This document shows, one piece after another, positions 38,345 through 47,269 of a stretch of 64,000 bases of DNA (position 1 is the stretch's first letter; each line of letters starts with the position of its first letter). The notes below the pieces were generated by a model. The model searched no databases. It was not told the origin of the DNA and worked only from the letters and a program-made list of their open reading frames with translations. Source of the DNA: Geomobilimonas luticola (GTDB lineage Bacteria; Desulfobacterota; Desulfuromonadia; Geobacterales; Geobacteraceae); the NCBI RefSeq assembly GCF_018476905.1, contig NZ_JAHCVK010000002.1, positions 1 to 64,000 on the forward strand, written 5' to 3'. A program made the position numbers and the translations under genes.

Positions 38345-39493
38345 TCACACGCGTTCGTAGGGCTCGAACAGACGTTTGAACTCATCCAGGGCGTAGCGGT
38401 CGGTCATGCCGGCGATGTAGTCGCAGATGACACGCTCCCGCCCCGCCACTTCCATTTTGCGCAGGTATTTGCGGGGTAGAAGGGTAGGGTGCTTGACGTA
38501 TGCCTCGAACAGATGTGAAAGATAACGTTCCGCCTTTACCCTCATCCGTTCGACTTTGTAATGACGATAGAGGTTCTCCAGCAGGAACCGTTTCAACTCC
38601 TTGTTCTTCCTGGCCAGGCCGGGGCTCAGGCTGACCATCGGCCGATTGACCCTGCGCAGGTCGTCAAGGCTTTCGATGCGGGCTTCGGCGATGGCGGCCA
38701 GTGTGGTGACGGTGAGGTCGTTGATGAACGTGCCAATGAGGGCGCTAATGGTCTGGTACTTCTTGCGCTCGGCATCGATAGACGGGTATCTTGTGCAGAC
38801 GGCGCCGTAGACCTCCTGCCACAATTCCACCTGCTGCAGCTGGTCGAGGGTGATGTAGCCGGATTTCAGCCCATCGTCGATGTCGTGGTTGTTGTAGGCG
38901 ATCTCGTCGGCGAAATTGATGAGTTGCGCCTCGATTGTCGGCACGACACCAGGCTTGAAGTCGGCAATGATCTCCACGGGACGGTCGTACGGGGAGGAGT
39001 GCTTGATGATACCCTCCCGCACCTCCCATGAAAGGTTGAGACCATTGAACCCGGGATATTTTTCCTCCAGTTCGTCCACGACCCGCAAGGACTGGAGATT
39101 ATGCTCGAATCCGCCGTGGCTTTCCATGAGGCGGTTGAGTACCTCTTCTCCGGTGTGGCCGAAGGGGGTGTGTCCGAGGTCGTGGGCAAGGGCCAGCGCC
39201 TCCGTGAGCTCCTCATTGAGTTTGAGTCTGCGTGCAATGGCCTTGCCGATCTGGGCCACTTCCAGTGAATGGGTGAGGCGGGTGCGGTAGTAATCCCCTT
39301 CGTGGTTGACGAATACCTGGGTCTTGTACTCCAGGCGCCGAAAGGCGGCGCAATGGATGATCCGGTCCCGGTCCCGTTCGAAAGCAGGCCGGTCGTCGCG
39401 CAATTCTTCGGGGTATCTTCTCCCGAGGGAGTTGACACTCCGGGCGGCGTACGCGGCCAGGTCAGGCCGTTCCACGGCTGCAGTCGAGATCAT
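38345..39493 (-). CDS. dgt: Deoxyguanosinetriphosphate triphosphohydrolase-like protein
   Basis: This 382-residue HD-domain phosphohydrolase has TRLTHSLEVAQI (metal His), LAHDLGHTPFGHTGE (HD pair), and a later metal Asp in INFADEIAYNNHD. Enzymes of this family split dNTPs to deoxynucleoside and triphosphate, affecting nucleotide pools and phage growth. The length fits the shorter, deltaproteobacterial-type subfamily. The ATG at 39493 is chosen because GGGGAG lies 6 bp upstream. It is monocistronic and divergent from the aldolase-like gene. Confidence 0.92.
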   Translation of the reverse strand: MISTAAVERPDLAAYAARSVNSLGRRYPEELRDDRPAFERDRDRIIHCAAFRRLEYKTQVFVNHEGDYYRTRLTHSLEVAQIGKAIARRLKLNEELTEALALAHDLGHTPFGHTGEEVLNRLMESHGGFEHNLQSLRVVDELEEKYPGFNGLNLSWEVREGIIKHSSPYDRPVEIIADFKPGVVPTIEAQLINFADEIAYNNHDIDDGLKSGYITLDQLQQVELWQEVYGAVCTRYPSIDAERKKYQTISALIGTFINDLTVTTLAAIAEARIESLDDLRRVNRPMVSLSPGLARKNKELKRFLLENLYRHYKVERMRVKAERYLSHLFEAYVKHPTLLPRKYLRKMEVAGRERVICDYIAGMTDRYALDEFKRLFEPYERV

Positions 39494-39663
39494 GGGCATC
39501 TCCCCGAACTTGTATCTACACGTCACGCTTGTGCGGAGTCGTATTTAAACCCGCCCCGTGAGGGGTGTCAACAACAAAGATTGCTTGACTCGATTTCAGG
39601 CAGCATGATAAATTTAAAACCTTTTTAAGAATGCTTAAGGAAATATCCAATGGTAGAGAAGCA

Positions 39664-40758
39664 ATGACAAACCGTTTGCTGGAGCGGGTTCCCGACACAA
39701 TCAGGAAGAAACTGGGGACGCAGAGCGGGGTGTGTCTGCTCAACGGCCGGGAGGTTTTTGCCGCCCTTGCGGGCGAAGAGCAGATCATCATGGCGTGCAA
39801 TGCCCGGATAAAGCATGTCATTCCCGGTATCTTGCGTGCTGCAGAGGAGCTTGATGCCGTTGTTGCATTCGAACTGACCAGGACCGAGGGGGGGGTAGAC
39901 GGCGGCTATACCGGCCAGACCCCCGAGCTCTATTTCGCTACGGTGACGGAGTACGCCGAACAGTGCGGTTTTACCAAACCTTTCCTTATCCATGGCGACC
40001 ATATTACGGTAAAAACCACTGATGTTGCAGAATTCGCGGAATCCGAACGGCTCCTGACGGCCCAGATTGCGGCGGGGTTCACCTCCTTTGCCATCGATGC
40101 GTCCTTCAATTCCCTTGCCGCCAATATCGATATCGTGTCACGTCTCGCCCGGCCGGTGTGCGAAGCGGGTTTCGGCCTCGAAGTGGAGCTGGGGGAAGTG
40201 CGGCCGGTGGGGAGCGAGTCAAACCTGACGACAGTGGAGGAAGCGCGGGAGTTCCTGGCCGCCCTTGCTGCAAGGGGTGTGCGACCCCAGCTTCTGGCCA
40301 TCGACAATGGGTCCAAGACGGGCAACTATCTTGACGGACAGATGGTGAGCATAGATCTGGAGAGAACCAGGGCCATCTACGACGTTGCCGTTGCGGCAGG
40401 CCTTGCCGGTCTGGTGCAGCACGGCATCACCGGCACCCCCCTGAGAATTGTGGGGAAGCTTGCCGAATACGGGGTCCGCAAGGGAAATATCGGCACCCTC
40501 TGGCAGAATGTGGCCCATGCGGGGCTCCCCCTCGATCTCATGGACGCCATGCGTCACTGGGCAAGGGAGAACCGGCAGGACATCAAGTACGCGACCCGCG
40601 TCTTCAAGGCGGAGATCGACGCCATTCCGGAAGAGAACGCCCGCCAGATCCAGGAGATGGCGTACCGGGAGGCGAAGGAGTTTATTACCGCCTTCCGTTC
40701 CGTGGGAAGCGCCGGCAAGCTTGGACGGCTGCTGGGGAGCGGGCAGTGCGGGTCATAA
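39664..40758 (+). CDS. Class II fructose-bisphosphate aldolase-family enzyme
   Basis: This 364-residue TIM-barrel protein has class II aldolase features: a metal/active motif IHGDHITVK in place of the usual HxDH, AIDASFN (Asp/Glu region), EVELGEVRPVG (Glu-Gly motif), and LLAIDNGSKTGNY followed by LVQHGITGTP, where the HGxxG motif binds the zinc and phosphate. These support ketose-bisphosphate aldolase chemistry, but the substrate is open because the family includes tagatose-bisphosphate and related aldolases. The ATG at 39664 is preferred, with 39631 as an alternative. rsmD starts 13 bp before its stop. Confidence 0.75.
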   Translation: MTNRLLERVPDTIRKKLGTQSGVCLLNGREVFAALAGEEQIIMACNARIKHVIPGILRAAEELDAVVAFELTRTEGGVDGGYTGQTPELYFATVTEYAEQCGFTKPFLIHGDHITVKTTDVAEFAESERLLTAQIAAGFTSFAIDASFNSLAANIDIVSRLARPVCEAGFGLEVELGEVRPVGSESNLTTVEEAREFLAALAARGVRPQLLAIDNGSKTGNYLDGQMVSIDLERTRAIYDVAVAAGLAGLVQHGITGTPLRIVGKLAEYGVRKGNIGTLWQNVAHAGLPLDLMDAMRHWARENRQDIKYATRVFKAEIDAIPEENARQIQEMAYREAKEFITAFRSVGSAGKLGRLLGSGQCGS

Positions 40759-41306
40759 GCGGTTCCGCCCGGGGGCGCCGGCTTTTCACCCCGGCGAACC
40801 ACCGGGTAAGGCCAACTGCAGACCGGGTAAAGGAGGCACTGTTCAACATTCTGGCCGGTGCGGTCGATTTTCCCGGCTGCCGGGTGCTCGATATCTTCGC
40901 GGGGACCGGCAACCTCGGCATCGAGTCCCTCAGCAGAGGGGCCGGCATGGCGGTGTTCGTTGACAGCCACCGGGAGTCCGTAGCGCTTATCAGGAAAAAT
41001 CTCTTCCTTGTCGGGTTTGATTCACGGGGGCGCATCATCGAGCGGGATGCCGTGACGGCCCTGGGAATGCTCGAAAAAGAAGGGGAGCTGTTCGACCTGG
41101 TGTTTCTCGACCCCCCCTATGACCAGGGTCTGGCGGAAAAAGTCCTCAACAGCCTGGCCGGTTCGCCGTTGCTCCATGCCGGCAGCCTGGTGGTGGTGGA
41201 GGTTTCCAGTCGGGAGGATCTGCCGGATGCTTTTGACAGGCTTGTCCGGTTCGACCGGCGTGTGTACGGCGATACCGCACTGGTGTTCTTTTCCCTAGAG
41301 GAATAG
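40746..41306 (+). CDS. rsmD: 16S rRNA (guanine966-N2)-methyltransferase RsmD
   Basis: This 186-residue SAM-dependent methyltransferase starts RVISGSARGRRL, followed by the Rossmann motif LDIFAGTGNLGIESLSRGA. The catalytic DPPY is in LVFLDPPYDQGL. It methylates G966 of 16S rRNA in the 30S subunit. The GTG start overlaps the aldolase-like gene by 13 bp. It is followed 62 bp later by coaD, the common rsmD-coaD order in bacteria. Confidence 0.94.
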   Translation: MRVISGSARGRRLFTPANHRVRPTADRVKEALFNILAGAVDFPGCRVLDIFAGTGNLGIESLSRGAGMAVFVDSHRESVALIRKNLFLVGFDSRGRIIERDAVTALGMLEKEGELFDLVFLDPPYDQGLAEKVLNSLAGSPLLHAGSLVVVEVSSREDLPDAFDRLVRFDRRVYGDTALVFFSLEE

Positions 41307-41368
41307 CCCCCGTGGGTCTGCATTCACGTCGTCCCAATTCAAGTACTTATGTATGGAAAAGGATGAGC

Positions 41369-41854
41369 ATGCCACGAAAAATTGCCGTCTATCCCGGTTC
41401 CTTCGATCCCATAACCTTCGGTCACCTGGACATCATCAATCGAGGTCTGAGGATTTTCGACAGCGTGGTGATTGCCGTGGCGAAAAATTCCACGAAAAAT
41501 GCCCTCTTTACCATCGAGGAACGGATCGAGCTCATCAGGGAAGTGTTGAAGGGGAACGACCGGGCCAAGGTTGACACCTTCGACGGCCTTCTGGTAGACT
41601 ACGTCCGCGCCCAGCAGGCCACAGTCATCATCAGGGGGCTGCGGGCGGTGTCGGACTTCGAATACGAATTCCAGATCGCCCAGATGAACAGGAGCATCAC
41701 CCAGGATGTGGAAACCCTCTTCATGATGACCTCCGTTCCCTACAGCTACCTCTCGTCGTCCATCGTCAAGGAGGTCAGCTCCCTGCACGGTCCGGTGGAC
41801 GGACTGGTGCCGCCGCTCGTCAAGCAAGCGCTTATCAACAAGTTTTCATCATAA
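41369..41854 (+). CDS. coaD: Phosphopantetheine adenylyltransferase
   Basis: This 161-residue nucleotidyltransferase has the T/HxGH-like motif in YPGSFDPITFGHLDII and the ISSSxxxR-type end motif SYLSSSIVKEVSS. It adenylates 4'-phosphopantetheine in coenzyme A synthesis. The ATG at 41369 has AAGGATG about 5 bp upstream, and the longer frame is not conserved. Downstream of rsmD and upstream of the aminotransferase (24 bp after its stop), so the three may be cotranscribed. Confidence 0.95.
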   Translation: MPRKIAVYPGSFDPITFGHLDIINRGLRIFDSVVIAVAKNSTKNALFTIEERIELIREVLKGNDRAKVDTFDGLLVDYVRAQQATVIIRGLRAVSDFEYEFQIAQMNRSITQDVETLFMMTSVPYSYLSSSIVKEVSSLHGPVDGLVPPLVKQALINKFSS

Positions 41855-41878
41855 CACTCACAAACAAGGAGACCCTGC

Positions 41879-43183
41879 ATGAATCCGTTAGCCGTAGAAC
41901 TCAACGAGATGCTCAAACAGAGCAACCCTTATGTGCTGGAGATGCTGTCCGACCTGGGCAAGAACCTTTTCTTTCCCAAGGGAATCCTTACCCAGTCGGC
42001 TGAAGCCAAGGAAAAGGCCCACAAATTCAACGCCACCATAGGGATTGCCACCGAAAAAGGCGGCCCGATGTACCTCCAGTGCATTCAGGACAAGCTCTCC
42101 GCCTTCGACCCGAAGGACATCTACCCCTATGCGCCGCCGGCCGGCAAGCCGGAACTGCGGGCACTGTGGCGGGAGAAGCAGCTGCGGGAGAATCCGAGCC
42201 AGCAGGGGAAGCACTTCAGCAACCCGATCGTCACCAACGCCCTCACCCACGGCCTCTCCATCGTTGCCGACATGTTCGTCGACAACGGCGACCATGTGAT
42301 CCTGCCGGACATGCTCTGGGGGAACTACAACCTGACCTTCGGCACCTGCTCCGGCGCCGTCATGCGGAAGTTCCCTACCTTCACCGTGGCCGGCGGCTAT
42401 GACGTCGACGCCTTCAAGGCCGAGCTGAAAAACAGTGCCGAGGAAAAGGGGAAAGCCGTTGTCATCCTGAATTTCCCCAACAACCCGAGCGGCTACACCC
42501 CGACTGTCGCCGAAGGTGACGCCATCGTCGCCGCCATCAAGGAGGTCGCCGAGAGCGGCTGCAACGTCGTCGCCGTCACCGATGACGCCTACTTCGGCCT
42601 CTTCTACGAGGACAGCCTGAAGGAGTCGCTCTTCGGCAAGCTCGCCAACCTCCACCCGCGCATCCTGGCGGTCAAGCTTGACGGCGCCACCAAGGAGGAG
42701 TTCGTCTGGGGCTTCCGGACCGGCTTCATCACCTTCGCCGACGGCAACAGCTTCGAGAACGAGCGGGTCATGACCGCTCTGGAGAAGAAGGCCATGGGGA
42801 TCATCCGTGCCCGGATCTCCAACTGCCCCCATCCTTCCCAGACCTTCGCCATTGAGGCGCTCCGCTCCCCGAAATTCCTCGAACAGAAGGAGGAGAAGTT
42901 CCAGGTGTTGAAAGGGCGTGCTCTCAAGGTTAAGGAAGTGCTCAACAGCGGCAAGTACGATTCCGCCTGGACCTACTACCCGTTCAACTCCGGCTACTTC
43001 ATGTGCCTCAAGCTGAAGACCGTCGATGCCGAGAAACTGCGGGTCCACATCCTTGAAAAATACGGCGTCGGCGGCATTTCCATCGGCAAGACCGACCTGC
43101 GTATCGCCTTCTCCTGCATCGAGGAGAAGGATATCGCTGAACTGTTCGACATCATCTACCAAGGGGTGCAGGACCTGGCCTGA
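41879..43183 (+). CDS. Class I/II pyridoxal-phosphate aminotransferase
   Basis: This 434-residue fold-type I aminotransferase has NFPNNPSGYTPT (substrate/cofactor Asn), DDAYFGLFYED (Asp-x-x-Tyr), the Schiff-base region VKLDGATKEEF and FRTGF (Arg). The Lys lies in LDGATKEEFVWG, which differs from the usual SKxxxxxGxRxG. It probably transfers amino groups among aspartate, aromatic or branched amino acids; the exact substrate is unclear. AAGGAG lies upstream of the ATG. Its position before the glutamate synthase operon suits a role in amino-nitrogen metabolism. Confidence 0.85.
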   Translation: MNPLAVELNEMLKQSNPYVLEMLSDLGKNLFFPKGILTQSAEAKEKAHKFNATIGIATEKGGPMYLQCIQDKLSAFDPKDIYPYAPPAGKPELRALWREKQLRENPSQQGKHFSNPIVTNALTHGLSIVADMFVDNGDHVILPDMLWGNYNLTFGTCSGAVMRKFPTFTVAGGYDVDAFKAELKNSAEEKGKAVVILNFPNNPSGYTPTVAEGDAIVAAIKEVAESGCNVVAVTDDAYFGLFYEDSLKESLFGKLANLHPRILAVKLDGATKEEFVWGFRTGFITFADGNSFENERVMTALEKKAMGIIRARISNCPHPSQTFAIEALRSPKFLEQKEEKFQVLKGRALKVKEVLNSGKYDSAWTYYPFNSGYFMCLKLKTVDAEKLRVHILEKYGVGGISIGKTDLRIAFSCIEEKDIAELFDIIYQGVQDLA

Positions 43184-43209
43184 TCATCCTGTTTCGGGCA
43201 GCTTGATGA

Positions 43210-43243
43210 GCAAGGGGGGGAGACTCGGTCTCCCCACCCTTGC
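43210..43243 (+). other. Strong hairpin without T-tract before the DUF1858 gene
   Basis: GCAAGGG and GGGGAGAC pair with GTCTCCCC and CCCTTGC, giving 15 bp with one bulged A and loop TCG. No T-run follows, and the stem ends 14 bp before the next ATG. It may be a processing or attenuation structure between the aminotransferase and the DUF1858 gene. Confidence 0.5.
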
Positions 43244-43257
43244 AGCAGGGAGCTCAC

Positions 43258-43455
43258 ATGATTACGAAAGAGATGACGATTGGTGAAATAATGCGCCGCT
43301 ATCCCCAGACGGTGGAGGTTTTTGCCCGCTTCGGCCTGGAGTGCAGCGATTGCCAGATCGCCGACTTTGAGGAAATCGGGCATGGAGCAGGTGTCCACAA
43401 GGTTGATGTCGATGAGCTTCTTGCTGATCTCAACCGGGCCGCAGGGGTACAATAG
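43258..43455 (+). CDS. DUF1858-domain redox protein
   Basis: This 65-residue protein is essentially one DUF1858 domain: TIGEIMRRYPQTVEVFARFGLECSDCQIADFEEIGHGA. The Cys pair CSDC is the likely redox/disulfide site; related proteins are annotated as hybrid-cluster-protein-associated disulfide proteins. It is small, soluble and cytoplasmic. The ATG at 43258 has GGGAG 8 bp upstream. It follows the aminotransferase by 74 bp containing a hairpin, so cotranscription is uncertain. Confidence 0.85.
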   Translation: MITKEMTIGEIMRRYPQTVEVFARFGLECSDCQIADFEEIGHGAGVHKVDVDELLADLNRAAGVQ

Positions 43456-43922
43456 ACCGTAGGTTCCATTAACGAGGCAATCGCTGCCCGTGGTATTTCA
43501 TCAGTCCGATGGTTATCCGGAGTCCCCTGGTTACCCCCTCTTTACGTTGCAGTTACCTTCCTTTAGTGCCGTTCCTCCTATCCGCCCTACCCACTTCCAT
43601 AGATTATGCCCTTAGGTGATGCCACCATTTTTCCTGTCGTTTGTTGACTGCTCTGACAGTTAGATTATAGTGTGTAATTCGTGTACGTAAAAATTACATT
43701 GTGTGAGTACTCACTGTTCCTGCAAAGGGGGGAGCAGTGGCGTGGTAAATGATGTGTCTTGGACGGCAGATTTCGGATGCAGTATAAAACAATCAACAAT
43801 TACAGCTTGTTGTGGCATGGCTTGCTGTGTTGCTTCTGTGTGGCACGCAAATCGCAGTAGTGGAATCCTGTAGATTTGTCAGCAGTGCGGAGAGTTTCCG
43901 CGGTGCATACGGAGGTTGCAAG
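43456..43922 (+). promoter_or_regulatory. Long leader/promoter region of the glutamate synthase operon
   Basis: A sigma-70-type promoter, TTGACT (43644-43649), 16 bp, TATAGT (43666-43671), is followed by an inverted repeat TGTAATT-N12-AATTACA (43673-43698) over the likely transcription start. GGAGG (43911-43915) sits 7 bp before the GTG start at 43923. The frame open from 43812 lacks a ribosome site and is not conserved. The 5' part, 43456-43640, is pyrimidine-rich and shows no gene. Confidence 0.6.
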
Positions 43923-45452
43923 GTGCTCTACAAAAGTGTTAACGAGTCATTCAACGAGTTCCTCATCGACCGGGCCGATGCGAAGTGCATCCGCTGCAAG
44001 GTCTGCGTGAGGCAGTGCGCCTACGATGTCCATGCCTATCTTTCTGGCGAGGATGCCCTGACTGAGGACAACAGCCTTTGTATCGGCTGTCGTCGTTGTT
44101 CGGCCCTTTGTCCGACCGGCGCCATTACCATCAGGTCCAACGAGGAGAGTTTCAAGGCAAACGCGTCGTGGTCCAGTGCCCATATCCGTAACCTTTACGC
44201 CCAGGCCGATACGGGAGGGATTCTTCTGGCCGCCATGGGTAACCCGGCCAAGTACCCCATCTACTGGGATCACCTCCTCCTCGATGCTTCCCAGGTGACC
44301 AATCCCTCCATCGATCCGCTCCGCGAGCCGATGGAGCTCCGCACGTATCTGGGGAAGAAGCCCCACGTCGTCGAAGTCGTCAGGGACGAGAAAACCGGCA
44401 AGGCGAAGCTGGCGACCAAGCTGTCTCCCCAGCTCAAGCTGGAGTACCCCTTCATCTTCTCCGCCATGAGCTATGGCGCCCTTAACCTCAACGCCCACAA
44501 GGCGATGGCTGCCGCTGCCCAAGAACTCGGCACCATCTACAACACCGGCGAGGGTGGACTTCACAAGGACCTCTACCAGTACGGCAAGAACGTCATCGTA
44601 CAGGTTGCCTCGGGGCGTTTTGGCGTCAGCGAGCAGTACCTTAATGCCGGGGTCGGGATCGAGATCAAGGTGGGGCAGGGTGCCAAACCGGGAATCGGAG
44701 GCCATCTGCCGGGGGAAAAAGTCAACGACCAGATATCCGAGACCCGCATGATACCCATCGGCTCCGATGCCATCTCGCCGGCGCCGCACCATGACATATA
44801 CTCAATCGAGGACCTGCGCCAGCTGATCTATGCCCTCAAGGAAGCCACCAACTACGAGAAGCCGGTGTCGGTAAAGATCGCCGCCGTTCATCACGTGGCT
44901 GCCATCGCCTCCGGCATCGCCCGTGCGGGTGCGGACATCATCACCATCGACGGTTTCCGCGGTGGTACCGGCGCGGCCCCCCAGGTGATCCGCGACAACG
45001 TCGGTATCCCCATGGAACTAGCTCTGGCGGCGGTGGATGCACGCCTGCGGGACGAGGGTATCCGCAACCAGGTATCCATCGTGGTCGGTGGTGGCGTCAG
45101 GAACTCCAGCGATGCCATCAAGGCCATTGCCCTGGGTGCCGATGCCATCAACCTGGGAACATCCACCCTCCTCGCCCTGGGATGCACCCTCTGCCAGCGC
45201 TGCTATACCGGCAAATGCCCCTGGGGAATCACCACCAACAATCCGTACCTCGCCAAGCGGCTCAACCCGGAAATCGGCGCGGAGCGGCTGGTGAACCTGG
45301 TTCACGCCTGGGGGCACGAGATGAAGGAAATCCTCGGAGGGATGGGGTTGAATGCGCTGGAGTCGCTGCGCGGCAACCGGTACAAGCTGCGGGCCGTGGG
45401 GTTGTCGGATCAGGCCATGAACCTGCTGGGGGTCATGCCGGCCGGGGAATAA
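43923..45452 (+). CDS. Glutamate synthase FMN domain with two [4Fe-4S] clusters (archaeal type)
   Basis: This 509-residue protein has an N-terminal bacterial ferredoxin module, CIRCKVCVRQC and CIGCRRCSALCP, then the FMN barrel of the glutamate synthase large subunit (FSAMSYGALNLNAHKAM, GEGGLHKDLY, GGHLPGEKVND, TIDGFRGGTGAAP). The C-terminal CTLCQRCYTGKCPWG is the [3Fe-4S] site. It converts 2-oxoglutarate plus ammonia to glutamate using electrons from the Fe-S/FAD partners. The amidotransferase, ferredoxin, FAD and GXGXG parts are separate downstream genes, as in archaeal and many deltaproteobacterial enzymes. The GTG at 43923 has GGAGG 7 bp upstream. Confidence 0.9.
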   Translation: MLYKSVNESFNEFLIDRADAKCIRCKVCVRQCAYDVHAYLSGEDALTEDNSLCIGCRRCSALCPTGAITIRSNEESFKANASWSSAHIRNLYAQADTGGILLAAMGNPAKYPIYWDHLLLDASQVTNPSIDPLREPMELRTYLGKKPHVVEVVRDEKTGKAKLATKLSPQLKLEYPFIFSAMSYGALNLNAHKAMAAAAQELGTIYNTGEGGLHKDLYQYGKNVIVQVASGRFGVSEQYLNAGVGIEIKVGQGAKPGIGGHLPGEKVNDQISETRMIPIGSDAISPAPHHDIYSIEDLRQLIYALKEATNYEKPVSVKIAAVHHVAAIASGIARAGADIITIDGFRGGTGAAPQVIRDNVGIPMELALAAVDARLRDEGIRNQVSIVVGGGVRNSSDAIKAIALGADAINLGTSTLLALGCTLCQRCYTGKCPWGITTNNPYLAKRLNPEIGAERLVNLVHAWGHEMKEILGGMGLNALESLRGNRYKLRAVGLSDQAMNLLGVMPAGE

Positions 45453-45454
45453 AT

Positions 45455-45488
45455 AGGACCTATGTGACTTATGGGTCCCATGGGACCT
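45455..45488 (+). repeat. GGACCTAT/GGTCCCATGGGACC palindromic intergenic repeat
   Basis: The gap between two glutamate synthase genes holds GGACCTATG, a spacer, and the perfect 14-bp palindrome GGTCCCATGGGACC (45474-45487). This kind of GGACC/GGTCC repeat also appears, in another form, at 62133-62215. Confidence 0.55.
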
Positions 45489-45512
45489 GTTAAACGAACT
45501 ATGAGGAAGAGC

Positions 45513-45962
45513 ATGAAACGTATCTACACCATAGAAGATGCATGTATCGGCTGTCACCTGTGCGAGGTGGGGTGCATAACCGAGCATTCCCAGTCCAAGG
45601 ACCCGGTCCGGGCCTTTCTCCATGAGCCGGTCCGTTCCATTTCACGCTGCACGGTGGAGGAGTTGGACGGAGGGGTGATTTCCCTCTCTACCACCTGCCG
45701 CCACTGCGATGAACCCGACTGTCTGCGGGCCTGCATTTCCGGGGCAATCCAGAAGAACGATGCGGGAGTAGTGCGGATCGACACCGAGCAGTGCGTCGGC
45801 TGCTGGTCCTGCGTCATGGCCTGTCCCTACGGAGCCGTGCAGCGGAACCTTGCGAAGAAAAAGGCCAACAAGTGCGACCTCTGCCCTGACCGGAAGAGCC
45901 CCGCCTGTGTGGATGCCTGTCCCAACCGGGCGCTGGTGTACAAGGAGGGGAGCCAGAAATGA
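45513..45962 (+). CDS. Glutamate synthase-associated 4Fe-4S ferredoxin subunit
   Basis: This 149-residue protein has multiple [4Fe-4S] motifs: CIGCHLCEVGC, CRHCDEPDCLRAC, CVGCWSCVMACP and CDLCPDRKSPACVDACP. This is the four-cluster pattern of DMSO-reductase-B-like electron-transfer subunits. It should pass electrons from the FAD oxidoreductase to the FMN subunit. The ATG at 45513 follows GAGGAAGAG. It overlaps the FAD protein by 4 bp (ATGA), and the upstream gap holds a palindromic repeat. Confidence 0.88.
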   Translation: MKRIYTIEDACIGCHLCEVGCITEHSQSKDPVRAFLHEPVRSISRCTVEELDGGVISLSTTCRHCDEPDCLRACISGAIQKNDAGVVRIDTEQCVGCWSCVMACPYGAVQRNLAKKKANKCDLCPDRKSPACVDACPNRALVYKEGSQK

Positions 45963-47236
45963 ACTACGTGATCATCGGCAATTCGGTCGCTGCAGTCGGC
46001 GCCATTCGTGGCATTCGCGGGGTGGACGACAAGGGGAACATCACCGTCATCTCCCGTGAGCGGCACATCGCTTACGGCCGACCCCTCATCTCCTATCTGC
46101 TCGGCGGGCTCATAACCGAGAAACGGATGGCCTACCTGCCTGAGGATTTTTACGAGAAGAACCGGGTAAACCTCCTTCTGGATGCAGAAGTGGTCGGGGT
46201 TGACAGCACCAGGAAACAGGTGAAGCTTGCAGCCGGCGATACTATCGGGTACGACAGGCTCCTCGTCGCCACCGGCGGCGATCCGTTCGTCCCCCCCATC
46301 GAGGGGCTTGCCGGCAAGGAACGGATCTTTACCTTCACCACCTGGGATGACGCCGAGAAACTGAAGGGGATCGCGGCCGACATGGAGAGGGTAGTAGTGA
46401 TCGGCGGGGGGCTCATCGGCCTCAAGGCAGCCGAAGGGATTCACCTCCTCGGCAAGCAGATAACCATCGTGGAACTGGCAGACCGGATACTGTCCGCCGC
46501 TTTCGACCGTCCCGCGGGGCGGGTGGTGGCCAAGAAGATGAAGGCCAACGGCATCGACGTCATTACCGAGGACACGGTAGTGCGGATCGAAGGGGAGGGT
46601 GCGCGGATAAGCGGTGTCACCCTCAAGTCGGGGGACTATATCTCCTGCGACACGGTGGTAGTGGCCATCGGTGTCCGCCCGGCCGCAGGGTTCCTCAAGG
46701 GGAGCACGGTGGACGTGAACCGGGGGATCGTGGTGAACGACACCATGGAAACTTCGGTGAAGGGTATCTATGCCGCTGGTGACGTGGCGGAGGCGAGCGA
46801 CTTCTTCTCCGGCCAGAAAAACCCCATGCCGATCTGGCCGGACGCCTATATCCAGGGTGACGTGGCCGGTACCGCCATGGCGGGGGGGAAGAAGACCTAC
46901 GGCGGTGGCCTGGCCATGAACTCCATCGAGCTGTTCAAGGTTCCGACCATCTCCATGGGTATTACCAATCCGTTGGAACCGAAGGAATTCGATATCCTCA
47001 CCTATCAGGACATGGAGAACTACCAGTACCGCAAGATCGTGCTGCAGGACAACCGCCTGGTCGGGGCCGTCCTGGTGGGCCAGGTGGACCGGGCCGGCAT
47101 ATTCTCCGGCCTGATCCGGGAGAAGGTCGACGTGACGCCGTTCAAGGAGCAGCTTCTGGCTCCCGACTTCGGCATTATTCACCTGACAAAGGAAATCAGG
47201 AACACCCTGTTCGCCCCCTACGGCAAAGTCGCCTGA
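45959..47236 (+). CDS. FAD-dependent pyridine nucleotide oxidoreductase (glutamate synthase small-subunit type)
   Basis: This 425-residue flavoprotein has an N-terminal FAD-binding site (YVIIGNSVAAVGAIRGIR, with GxS in place of the third Gly), the NAD(P) site VVIGGGLIGLKAAEGIHLLG and the second FAD motif GIYAAGDVAEASD. The C-terminal dimer domain resembles nitrite reductase/rubredoxin reductase-type oxidoreductases. It is coupled by ATGA overlap to the ferredoxin gene. It probably feeds NAD(P)H electrons into the synthase through the Fe-S subunit. Confidence 0.9.
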   Translation: MNYVIIGNSVAAVGAIRGIRGVDDKGNITVISRERHIAYGRPLISYLLGGLITEKRMAYLPEDFYEKNRVNLLLDAEVVGVDSTRKQVKLAAGDTIGYDRLLVATGGDPFVPPIEGLAGKERIFTFTTWDDAEKLKGIAADMERVVVIGGGLIGLKAAEGIHLLGKQITIVELADRILSAAFDRPAGRVVAKKMKANGIDVITEDTVVRIEGEGARISGVTLKSGDYISCDTVVVAIGVRPAAGFLKGSTVDVNRGIVVNDTMETSVKGIYAAGDVAEASDFFSGQKNPMPIWPDAYIQGDVAGTAMAGGKKTYGGGLAMNSIELFKVPTISMGITNPLEPKEFDILTYQDMENYQYRKIVLQDNRLVGAVLVGQVDRAGIFSGLIREKVDVTPFKEQLLAPDFGIIHLTKEIRNTLFAPYGKVA

Positions 47237-47269
47237 TCGGGCTTTAACGAGAAAACCATAGAGGAACCC

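Noticed and set aside
43812-43922. N-terminal extension of the glutamate synthase FMN subunit from an ATG at 43812
   Set aside because: That ATG has no ribosome site and the 37 extra residues are unconserved; GGAGG supports the GTG at 43923.
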